A stretch of 33,240 nt of DNA from Bacteroidales bacterium. GTDB lineage: Bacteria; Bacteroidota; Bacteroidia; Bacteroidales; Marinilabiliaceae. Each line of letters opens with the position of its first letter. The stretch's first letter is position 1. The stretch lies in the NCBI GenBank assembly GCA_900766825.1, contig CAAFWU010000064.1, forward strand, positions 1 to 33,240. The letters run 5' to 3'. Under the pieces are notes generated by a model. That model was given only the letters and a program-made list of their open reading frames with translations, was not told the DNA's origin and did no database searches. The position numbers and the translations under genes are program-made. Shown here in pieces: positions 15,592 to 22,902 of this stretch.

Positions 15592-17184
15592 TTACTTTTT
15601 GGCAGCCACAGCTGCTTTTTCAATCTCGAGCCCCTCTTTATAGCGCTCGATGTAGGTATTGAAACCCTCGACATCCTCGGGGGTGGGAGCAATCTCCACG
15701 CCAGTGTTGCCTGCAAATACCTTTTTGTCCAAATAGTCGGGCAATGTGAGATGGTCGGGGTTCTGGGCACAGAAAGCGGCCAAGAGGGCAATGCCCCAAG
15801 CACCACCCTCGCCAGCGGTCTCCATGACCGAGATGGGCGAATTGAGGGCAGCTGCCAGCACACGTTGGCCCACACCCTTGGTGCGGAAGAGGCCACCATG
15901 ACCAGTGATGCGGTCAATCTTAACGTTCTCCTCTTTTAGCAGAATGTCGTTACCAATCTTGAGCACGCCAATGGAACCATAGAGGTGAACGCGCATAAAG
16001 TTGGCCAAAGTGAACTTATCGTTGGCCGAACGCACAAACAGAGGACGACCATCTGCCAAGCCTGTCACGGGTTCGCCCGAGACATAGTTGAAGGAGAGGA
16101 GACCGCCACAGTCGGCATTGCCAGAGAGGGCATTGTTGTAGAGTTTGCCATAGAGTTCGTCCATGTCCACCTTGTGACCCATGAGTTCAAGAGCCTCGCG
16201 GAAGAGTCCGACCCATGCGTTGAGATCCGAGGTGCAGTTGTTGCAGTGCACCATGGCAACGAGCGAACCATCGGGTGTGGTTACCATGTCTATGGCCTCG
16301 TAGGGCTTAGAGAGTTCCTTTTCCAACACAATCATGGAGAAGGATGAAGTGCCAGCCGACACATTGCCCGTACGCTGCTTAACAGCATTGGTGGCCACCA
16401 TGCCAGTGCCGGCATCGCCCTCGGGAGGACAGAAGATGGCACCAGGTTTCAGATGACCCGAAACGTCGAGACGTTTGGCACCTTCGGCGGTCAGACGACC
16501 AGCCTCTTCGCCAGCCACCAGCACCTTGGGGAAGATGTCCAGCAGAGTCCACGAGTAGCCACGAGGTGCAATGAGTTTGTTGAACTTGTCCACCATGGTT
16601 GCTTCATAGGTCTTGGTCTTGGGGTCCACGGGAATCATGCCCGATGCGTCGCCCACGCCAATAACCTTTTGGCCAGTAAGTTGCCAGTGGACATAGCCCG
16701 CCAGCGTGGTTTGGAACTTAATGTCCTTGACATGCTGGTCGTTGTCCAAAATGCACTGATAGAGGTGGGAAATGCTCCAACGCAGAGGAATGTTGTAGAC
16801 AAAGAGTTCCGAGAGTTCAGCAGCAGCCTTGCCCGTGTTGGTATTGCGCCAGGTGCGGAAGGGAACCAGTATCTCGTCGCGCTCATCAAAAGCCATGTAG
16901 CCGTGCATCATGGCACTGATGCCAATGGCTGCAAGGTTCTCAATCTCAACGTCGTACTCTTTCTTAACGTTGTTTCGCAGGTCGGCGTAGCAATCTTGCA
17001 GACCATACCAAATGGCCTCTATGCTGTAGGTCCAGAGACCATCGACAAGCTGATTTTCCCAAGCGTGGCTACCTTGAGCAATGGGGTTGTTGTTGGGGTC
17101 GATGAGCACCGCCTTGATGCGAGTGGAGCCAAATTCTATACCCAAGATGGCTTTGCCTTGCTCAATTATTTCTTTTGTGGACAT
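15592..17184 (-). CDS. araB: FGGY-family L-ribulokinase
   Basis: A sugar kinase of 530 residues with the FGGY/actin-type ATPase fold. The phosphate-1 motif GIEFGSTRIKAV is at 15-26. A sugar-site region, SAMMHGYMAFDERDEILVPF, is at about 90-109. The phosphate-2 loop NVSAGTSSFSMIVLE and the C-terminal adenosine/hinge motif ITGHGGLFRTKGVGQR, with METAGEGGAWG, follow. Automatic tools often call this type xylulokinase, but its place directly after araA and araD, and its close likeness to the Bacteroides arabinose-locus kinase as I remember it, support phosphorylation of L-ribulose to L-ribulose 5-phosphate. It lies 99 bp after araA, and the gap holds a terminator-like hairpin, so its expression may be lower than that of araA. 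Confidence 0.9.
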   Translation of the reverse strand: MSTKEIIEQGKAILGIEFGSTRIKAVLIDPNNNPIAQGSHAWENQLVDGLWTYSIEAIWYGLQDCYADLRNNVKKEYDVEIENLAAIGISAMMHGYMAFDERDEILVPFRTWRNTNTGKAAAELSELFVYNIPLRWSISHLYQCILDNDQHVKDIKFQTTLAGYVHWQLTGQKVIGVGDASGMIPVDPKTKTYEATMVDKFNKLIAPRGYSWTLLDIFPKVLVAGEEAGRLTAEGAKRLDVSGHLKPGAIFCPPEGDAGTGMVATNAVKQRTGNVSAGTSSFSMIVLEKELSKPYEAIDMVTTPDGSLVAMVHCNNCTSDLNAWVGLFREALELMGHKVDMDELYGKLYNNALSGNADCGGLLSFNYVSGEPVTGLADGRPLFVRSANDKFTLANFMRVHLYGSIGVLKIGNDILLKEENVKIDRITGHGGLFRTKGVGQRVLAAALNSPISVMETAGEGGAWGIALLAAFCAQNPDHLTLPDYLDKKVFAGNTGVEIAPTPEDVEGFNTYIERYKEGLEIEKAAVAAKK

Positions 17185-17218
17185 TACGTAACTTTTGAAT
17201 GATGTAACCTATAAATTC

Positions 17219-17264
17219 TAAAAAAGCCAAGAGACCCCCAAAGGGAAAGTGGGGAACTCTTGGC
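17219..17264 (-). terminator. Internal terminator-like hairpin between araA and araB
   Basis: The stem GCCAAGAG (17226-17233) pairs with CTCTTGGC (17257-17264), and CCCCA (17236-17240) pairs with TGGGG (17250-17254) after a small internal loop. On the minus strand it is followed at once by TTTTTT (complement of 17220-17225). It begins 19 bp after the araA stop codon. It could end some transcripts or protect the 3' end of the upstream message. Confidence 0.7.
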
Positions 17265-17283
17265 CAAAGGTTATGGGTAAGAA

Positions 17284-18831
17284 TTATTGCAACGACTTGT
17301 TGAGGAGGTAGTAGACCTCATTGTTGCGGAGCTGCTGCTTGAAGTTGGCAATGGTGGTGTCCTTGTCGATGTGCACCATCTCGATGCCAGCAATCTCGGC
17401 ATAGTCCTCCCAGTACTCGGGGGTGATGTCGTAAGAGAAGCAGCTGTGGTGAGTGCCACCAGCCAGAATCCAAGCACCAGCGCCAACCTCGAAGTTTGGC
17501 TGAGGAATCCAGAGTGCGGAAGCCACAGGGAGTTTTGGCAGTGGTTTTGGTTTGATGCACTCCACGTCGTTCACAATGAGGCGGAAGCGGTTGCCCATGT
17601 CCACAACGGTTGCGGTGACGCCGCTGCCAGTCTTGCTAGTGAAGACGAGACGCGCAGTCTGGCTCTTGCGGATGCCAATGCCAAGGAAGTGAACCTCGAG
17701 CTTAGGACGAGCCTCTGCGGCAATGAGGGGACAAACCTCGAGCATGTGGCTCTGGAGGATGGCACTCTGCTCACCATTGAAGTTGAGGGTATAGTCCTCG
17801 AGGAAAGAGCAGCCAGTGGGCAAGCCCTGAGTCATGAACCAAACGGTGCGGTAGAGGGCAGCACTCTTCCAGTCGCCCTCGGCTCCAAAGCCGTAGCCCT
17901 CGGCCATGAGGCGCTGCGATGCCAGACCAGGAATTTGGTCGAAGCCCACAAATTTGGGGTCGTTGATGTCGTTGGTGCCCAAATCATCGAAGTTAGTTGT
18001 GAAACCCTTGGCACCTTTGGCTTTGAGGATGGAGCGGATGGCCAACTCAGCCTTGGCAGCATTCCAAACCTTTTGACCAGCCTCGGTGGTCTTGTCCTCG
18101 AGTTCGGGGGCATGGTCGTACTCCTTAAGGTAGGTTGCAAAGAGGGCATCGACATCGGCATCGGCCACCTTCTTATAGTGCTCCATAAGTTCGGAGGTGG
18201 GGCAATAGTCCACGTGATAGCCAAGCACTTGCTCGGCAGCCACCTTGTCGCCATCGGTCACGGCCACGTTGTTCATCTGGTCGCCGAAACGGATGATGAG
18301 CATATCCTGAGCATCGGCCCAAGCGGCAGCCACGCGAGCCCAAACGGCAATGTGGGCCTGAGTTTTGGCATCCTTCCAGTAGCCAACCACAACCTTGCGG
18401 CGGAGTCTCATGCGGGCGCAGATGTGACCAAACTCACGGTCGCCATGGGCACTCTGGTTCAGGTTCATGAAGTCCATGTCCATGGTGTCCCAAGGAATCT
18501 CCTCATTGTACTGGGTATGGAAGTGGAGGAGGGGCTTCTTGAGCTGCTGGAGGCCATGAATCCACATCTTGGCGGGCGAGAAGGTGTGCATCCAGGTGAT
18601 GACGCCTACGCACTTCTCGTCGTTGTTGGCGGCCTTCATAAGAGTCTCTACCTCTTTTGACGAGTTAGCTGTTCCTTTGTAGACAACCTTGACGGGTATG
18701 TTACCGCTTGCGTTAAGACCATCGACCATCTCTTTTGAGTGACCATCGACAGCAACCACAGCGTCGCCACCGTAGAGGAGCTGGGCGCCGGTAATCCACC
18801 ACAGTTCGTAGTTATCAAATGCTTTTGCCAT
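17284..18831 (-). CDS. araA: L-arabinose isomerase
   Basis: A cytoplasmic enzyme of 515 residues (family about 500) that converts L-arabinose to L-ribulose. The four metal ligands of the family can be placed: E311 in MAEGYGFGAEGDWK, E345 in SFLEDYT, H362 in SHMLEVCP and H461 in GGTHHSC. The N-terminal WWITGAQLLYGGDAV and the middle HFHTQYNEEIPW and NLNQSAHGDREFG segments are also typical of AraA. It follows araD by 62 bp with no hairpin in between, and is followed by an intra-operon terminator-like structure before araB. No truncation or frameshift was seen. Confidence 0.97.
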   Translation of the reverse strand: MAKAFDNYELWWITGAQLLYGGDAVVAVDGHSKEMVDGLNASGNIPVKVVYKGTANSSKEVETLMKAANNDEKCVGVITWMHTFSPAKMWIHGLQQLKKPLLHFHTQYNEEIPWDTMDMDFMNLNQSAHGDREFGHICARMRLRRKVVVGYWKDAKTQAHIAVWARVAAAWADAQDMLIIRFGDQMNNVAVTDGDKVAAEQVLGYHVDYCPTSELMEHYKKVADADVDALFATYLKEYDHAPELEDKTTEAGQKVWNAAKAELAIRSILKAKGAKGFTTNFDDLGTNDINDPKFVGFDQIPGLASQRLMAEGYGFGAEGDWKSAALYRTVWFMTQGLPTGCSFLEDYTLNFNGEQSAILQSHMLEVCPLIAAEARPKLEVHFLGIGIRKSQTARLVFTSKTGSGVTATVVDMGNRFRLIVNDVECIKPKPLPKLPVASALWIPQPNFEVGAGAWILAGGTHHSCFSYDITPEYWEDYAEIAGIEMVHIDKDTTIANFKQQLRNNEVYYLLNKSLQ

Positions 18832-18893
18832 ATGTTTTAATGTTTTATATCGTTGGGTGTAAATGTTTTACTATTGTTTATGTCCAAATAGAC

Positions 18894-19589
18894 CTACTTT
18901 TTCTTTTGACCATAGTAGGCATTGGGACCATGTTTCCTCATGTAGTGTTTCTCAACCAGCAGGGGGTTCATGGTTGTCTCGGGGTTCACAGCAAAGGAGA
19001 CGAACGCCATCTTGGCACACTGCTCCATCACCTTGGCGTTGTAGACAGCGTTAGCTGGCGATGTGCCCCAAGAGAAGGGACCATGGTTCTTGACCAAAAC
19101 ACCAGGGGTATGGTCGGGGTTAATGCCCTGAAAGGCCTCAACAATCACGTTGCCAGTCTCTAACTCATACTCTCCCTTAACCTCAGCCTCAGTCATGTCT
19201 CGAGTGCAAGGGATGTCCTTATAGAAGTAGTCGGCGTGCGTGGTGCCGATATTTGGGATACTGCGCCCAGCCTGAGCCCAAGCGGTGGCATAGGTCGAGT
19301 GGGTATGCACCACACCGCCAATGTTTGGGAATGCCCTATAGAGCACCAAGTGGGTTGGGGTGTCGCTCGAGGGGTTGAGGTCGCCCTCAACAACAGCACC
19401 TGTCTTGAGATCGACAACCACCATGTCGTCGGCCTTCATGTCGTCGTAGGATACGCCCGAAGGTTTGATGACAACCAGACCCTTCTCGCGGTCAATGCCC
19501 GAGACGTTGCCCCATGTAAAGATTACCAACTTCTGCCTCACAAGGTCCAAATTGGCCTTGAAGACCTTTTCTTTAAGATCCTTAAGCAT
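18894..19589 (-). CDS. araD: L-ribulose-5-phosphate 4-epimerase
   Basis: A class II aldolase-fold enzyme of 231 residues, the same length as E. coli AraD. Metal ligands H95 and H97 (VVHTHSTYATAWAQ) and H169 (VKNHGPFSWG) are present. The phosphate/substrate motifs TWGNVSG (25-31), KPSGVSY (42-48) and SSDTPTH with D76 (74-80) fit, as does the catalytic Asp120 in GTTHAD. The enzyme converts L-ribulose 5-phosphate to D-xylulose 5-phosphate, feeding the pentose phosphate pathway. It lies 28 bp after the symporter gene and 62 bp before araA. All catalytic residues expected of AraD rather than fuculose aldolase are present. Confidence 0.96.
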   Translation of the reverse strand: MLKDLKEKVFKANLDLVRQKLVIFTWGNVSGIDREKGLVVIKPSGVSYDDMKADDMVVVDLKTGAVVEGDLNPSSDTPTHLVLYRAFPNIGGVVHTHSTYATAWAQAGRSIPNIGTTHADYFYKDIPCTRDMTEAEVKGEYELETGNVIVEAFQGINPDHTPGVLVKNHGPFSWGTSPANAVYNAKVMEQCAKMAFVSFAVNPETTMNPLLVEKHYMRKHGPNAYYGQKKK

Positions 19590-19617
19590 TTACTTAATGG
19601 TATATTTTTTTGAGAGT

Positions 19618-21339
19618 TTAGAAGAAATACCAGTAGAAGGCACCGCAAAGACCAATGACCACGAGTGAGCCTACAATATCCCACACGTTCCAACTCTTAG
19701 CAATGCTCCTCTTGAAATCGGAAGTGAAGGTGATAGCATCAACCTGCTCCTTAGATGGAGCGGGAGTGAAGAAGGAGACAACCACCATGAGGGCCACAAT
19801 GAAGACAAGAAGCCAGATCTCGAATACCAACCAGTTGGTCTGCCAGAACCATGCTGTGCAATCCCAGAAAGCACCAGTCATCTCGGCATTGCCAGACTCA
19901 GTGAAGATGTTGGTAATGAGGCGAAGCATGCCAACAACGAAGCCACCGATAAGACCCCACTCACCAGCCTTGGGAGTAATTTTCTTAGAGAAGATGCCGA
20001 GGGTGAAGACAGCCACCATGGCAGGAGCCAAGAGCGACTGGATGCCTTGCAGATAGGTGTAGAGGGTGTCCATACTCATCATGATAGGCATCCAAGCCAA
20101 GCCGAGCAGAACGACAACCACAGTGGCCACACGACCAATAAATACGTAGTGTTCCTCAGTCTTGCCAGGCTTGAGTGGCTTATAGAAGTCCTCGGTAAAG
20201 AGTGTAGCGCAGCTATTGAAGAAGGCAGCAAGCGAAGCCACGAGGGCGCAGATGAAGCCAATGGTCACAATGCCCTTGATGCCAGCAGGCAACACATTCT
20301 TGACCATGACGGCATAGGCAGCATCTGTATTCTCGAGTTCAAAGGTTCCGTTTTGAGCCAAGGCGGCGCAAACCATGCCAGGAATAAGGAACATGAAGCA
20401 GGGGAGCACCTTGAAGAAGCCAGCAGCAATTGTACCACGGCGCGCGCGTGCCATAACCACCTCGTTGCTCTCGCCCTTGGTCTGACCCAGCACACGCTGA
20501 ACGATGTGTTGGTCTGTGCACCAGTACCAGAAACCAATGATAGAAGCGCCAATGAAGACCACAAAGCCAGGGTACTCATGATACATAGGGTCGGCCTCCT
20601 CCCAGTGGAACATATGGGTGGTGCCATAGCCATCGTGCATTTTGGTGCAAACATCCATCATGGCAGTCCAACCGTCGGCAATGCTGCCACCGCCCAAAGC
20701 TGCCAAGCCCAAGAAGAGAACGAGGAAAGAACCAATAATAAGAATAGGAGTCTGAACAGCAGAGAGAGTCATAACGCCCTTCATGCCACCGAAGACAGTG
20801 AAGACAGCCGTAACGGCAATAAGACCCAGAGCACCAACCCAGAAGTTGAGCCCCAAAAGATACTCAAAGAAGATGCCGCCCGTGAAAGCAGTGACGCTCA
20901 CCTTTGTGAGAATATAGGCCACCAATGTGATGATAGAGAGCCAAGAACCCGTACGCTTTGTATAGCGGAACTTAAGAAAGTCTGGCATGGTAATAATCTT
21001 GCCCATCTTATTGATAAGCAACTGATAGAAAGGCACAAAGAGCCAGCCGAGGATAAGAATCATCCAGCCTTGCATCTCCCAGTGAGCCATGCCCACGCCA
21101 TCCTTGGCGCCAGTGCCAGCCAGACCAACCAAATGCTCCGAACCTATGTTGGCAGCAAAAATTGCCATGCCGATAACATACCAAGGTTCGCCCTTGCCAA
21201 AGAGATAGTCCTGACTGTCGGCACCCTTCATGGCCAACTTGTCTTTTTGAACCGAGCGCCAAACCGCCCATATTATCAGTAGGATGCCCACCGCCAGGAT
21301 GGTCCAGTCCAACCAAATGAATTCAGTCGAATTCCACAT
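19618..21339 (-). CDS. Sodium:solute symporter (SSS family, SGLT type), probable arabinose transporter
   Basis: An integral membrane protein of 573 residues with about 14 hydrophobic segments. Sodium/sugar symporter features are visible: FAANIGSEHLVGLAGTGA in the first core repeat, VFGGMKGVMTLSAVQT, and WYWCTDQHIVQRVLGQ, which matches the substrate-site helix of vSGLT-type transporters. Residues such as the KGADSQDYLFGKGEPWYVIG entry region also fit the sugar subgroup. It is the first gene of the arabinose operon, so L-arabinose is the likely substrate. That assignment is from context, as specificity cannot be read from the sequence. It probably uses the sodium gradient across the inner membrane. 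The start codon lies 35 bp from a palindrome covering the predicted promoter. Confidence 0.9.
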   Translation of the reverse strand: MWNSTEFIWLDWTILAVGILLIIWAVWRSVQKDKLAMKGADSQDYLFGKGEPWYVIGMAIFAANIGSEHLVGLAGTGAKDGVGMAHWEMQGWMILILGWLFVPFYQLLINKMGKIITMPDFLKFRYTKRTGSWLSIITLVAYILTKVSVTAFTGGIFFEYLLGLNFWVGALGLIAVTAVFTVFGGMKGVMTLSAVQTPILIIGSFLVLFLGLAALGGGSIADGWTAMMDVCTKMHDGYGTTHMFHWEEADPMYHEYPGFVVFIGASIIGFWYWCTDQHIVQRVLGQTKGESNEVVMARARRGTIAAGFFKVLPCFMFLIPGMVCAALAQNGTFELENTDAAYAVMVKNVLPAGIKGIVTIGFICALVASLAAFFNSCATLFTEDFYKPLKPGKTEEHYVFIGRVATVVVVLLGLAWMPIMMSMDTLYTYLQGIQSLLAPAMVAVFTLGIFSKKITPKAGEWGLIGGFVVGMLRLITNIFTESGNAEMTGAFWDCTAWFWQTNWLVFEIWLLVFIVALMVVVSFFTPAPSKEQVDAITFTSDFKRSIAKSWNVWDIVGSLVVIGLCGAFYWYFF

Positions 21340-21373
21340 TAGTTTATGGTATTTTTGATTTTACACTTAATTT

Positions 21374-21395
21374 ATTAATGCAAATTTACATTAAT
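21374..21395. promoter_or_regulatory. Palindromic operator over the -7 element of the arabinose operon
   Basis: A 22-bp near-perfect palindrome (20 of 22 positions symmetrical): ATTAATG and CATTAAT arms around a central AAATTT. Its centre on the minus strand reads TAAATTTG (21388-21381), a full match to the Bacteroides -7 element TAnnTTTG. No TTTG -33 element is found at the right spacing. It starts 35 bp upstream of the symporter ATG. The layout suits repression by a dimeric regulator that competes with RNA polymerase. In other Bacteroides the Nudix-type AraR controls arabinose genes, but no araR is in this window and I did not verify that the site matches its motif. Confidence 0.6.
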
Positions 21396-21928
21396 GACTT
21401 TTATGAATAGAGCTAAAAACTTTTTAAAGAGGTGGACAAAAATGTAAAGTAGATTTTTACCGACTCAAAATATCGCTTAATGGTTATATTTTAAACAGCA
21501 TTAACAAAAATAGGAAAAATTGTTGGAAGTAAAGTGTTAAAATGCGGTTTTGGAAGGGTTGCAAAACAGAAAGGAGTTACAAAAAGATACATATATGAAA
21601 AACACCTCATTTGAGACTAATTTCATCCCCATAGATGCATAACGTAAAAAAGCACTACATAAAAAGAGGTGTTCTTAAACAAAAAAGCAAAGGGTATTTA
21701 ACAATAATAAGCACCTTTTATAATCTCGCCCCCCTTCAATTAAGCAACATTAAGCAAAACAGCGTCGTAAAAGACAAACGTTAGAGTGTGTGTGGCCGCT
21801 ACTGCTAAGAGTCAAAAAATGTCTCCAAAATTCTAATGCCAAAGATGCATTTGGCCAACCAACGTTGCCACAGCCTCCCGCAAAGGGTCAAGAAAAACCG
21901 AGGTTGAAAGCCCCAACTACAGACGGTT
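21396..21928. other. AT-rich divergent intergenic region
   Basis: This gene-free stretch separates the arabinose operon from the glycosyltransferase gene. It contains many A/T runs, an 8-bp inverted repeat (21601-21608 with 21666-21673) and a 15-codon reading frame (21595-21642) preceded by AGGAG, neither of which I can assign. No exact -7 consensus for the plus-strand gene was found. It could hold regulatory elements for both genes or be the remnant of a rearrangement. Confidence 0.5.
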
Positions 21929-22792
21929 ATGAAAATATCAATTGTTACATCGTGTTGGAACCGAGCCAATAGCATAGCAAACTCCATAGAGAGCGTGCTA
22001 AGCCAAGATTATGCCGACAAAGAGTACATAATTGTTGATGGAGCAAGCACCGACAACACCATGGAGGTGGTCAATCGCTACATCGACCGCATAGATAGTG
22101 TGACTTCGGAGCCCGACAAAGGTATGTACGAGGGCATCAACAAGGGTCTGCGCAAAGCCACGGGCGACATTGTGGGACTACTCCACTCCGACGACACATT
22201 CTACGCCACCGACACCCTAAGCCGCATAGCCAAAGAGTTTGAGCGCACAGACGCCGACCTCATCTATGGCAATGGCATCTTTGTGCGAGCCAACGACACC
22301 AACTATGTTGTTCGTGATTGGATCTCGGGAGGCTACGAACGCGACCGTATCGTCAAGGGCTGGCTGCCACTCCACACCACAGTGTTCATCAAACGCTCGG
22401 TACTGGAGACTGTGGGCTACTACAACGAGAGCTACAAGATTTCGGCCGACACCGATTGGCTTATCCGATGCCTCTATAAGCACAGTCTCAAGGTTGCCTA
22501 CCTCGACGACTACATTGTAAGAATGAAGATGGGAGGTGCATCAACAAGTTTCAAACTAATGAAACGTAAATGGAACGAGGACCTCAAGGTGTATAAGAGC
22601 AACGGTTTGCCACAATATATGTCCCTATCGCTCAAGATATTGTCCAAAGTGCCACAGTTTGTCAAGGCAAAAATGAAGAGAATCAAGAGCAAGGTTACAA
22701 ACAAAGTTTCCGAGACTTCGGAAAACAACAGAGAAATGCTGCCTACCAACTCCCCAGAGGCGAACACTGCTGCTGATAGGAAGAAAAGTTAA
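21929..22792 (+). CDS. Family 2 glycosyltransferase
   Basis: A GT-A fold glycosyltransferase of 287 residues and the only plus-strand gene in the window. It has the opening MKISIVTSCWNRA, the nucleotide-sugar motif DGASTDNT (37-44), EPDKGMYEGINKGL (61-74), the metal-binding HSDD (86-89) and an acceptor-side SADTDW (about 176-181). Similar proteins add sugars in capsule, lipopolysaccharide or exopolysaccharide assembly; donor and acceptor cannot be told. No membrane segment is obvious. The last 50 or so residues are Lys/Ser/Asn-rich and probably disordered, ending in Lys-Ser. It stands alone, without other polysaccharide genes, and is followed by a strong terminator. Confidence 0.9.
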   Translation: MKISIVTSCWNRANSIANSIESVLSQDYADKEYIIVDGASTDNTMEVVNRYIDRIDSVTSEPDKGMYEGINKGLRKATGDIVGLLHSDDTFYATDTLSRIAKEFERTDADLIYGNGIFVRANDTNYVVRDWISGGYERDRIVKGWLPLHTTVFIKRSVLETVGYYNESYKISADTDWLIRCLYKHSLKVAYLDDYIVRMKMGGASTSFKLMKRKWNEDLKVYKSNGLPQYMSLSLKILSKVPQFVKAKMKRIKSKVTNKVSETSENNREMLPTNSPEANTAADRKKS

Positions 22793-22805
22793 ATTTTATA
22801 TAATA

Positions 22806-22860
22806 AGACATCTGCCATGCTGCTATTCAAGATAGGCAACATGGCAGATGTCTCTTTTTT
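22806..22860 (+). terminator. Terminator of the glycosyltransferase gene, possibly bidirectional
   Basis: A perfect 14-bp stem (22806-22819 with 22840-22853) is followed by CTTTTTT and further T-rich sequence. It lies 14 bp after the stop codon. The minus-strand side is also AT-rich, so it may serve the converging MltF-like gene too. Confidence 0.92.
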
Positions 22861-22902
22861 TCTTTTATACTCAGACACTTTCTATGAGACTATGAGTCTC
22901 TT

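Noticed and set aside
17287..18660. Plus-strand frame of 457 codons opposite araA
   Set aside because: Antisense shadow of a certain isomerase gene with all catalytic residues; no domain recognised.
20047..21282. Plus-strand frame of 411 codons opposite the symporter gene
   Set aside because: Antisense shadow; hydrophilic His/Glu/Asn-rich translation mirroring membrane-segment codons.
21595..21642. 15-codon frame preceded by AGGAG, a possible leader peptide
   Set aside because: Too short to support; Bacteroidota rarely rely on Shine-Dalgarno sequences, and it has no run of regulatory codons or adjoining terminator.
21601..21673. 8-bp inverted repeat with a 57-nt loop, considered as a mobile-element end or attenuator
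   Set aside because: Short arms, no T-tract, no transposase and no flanking duplication.
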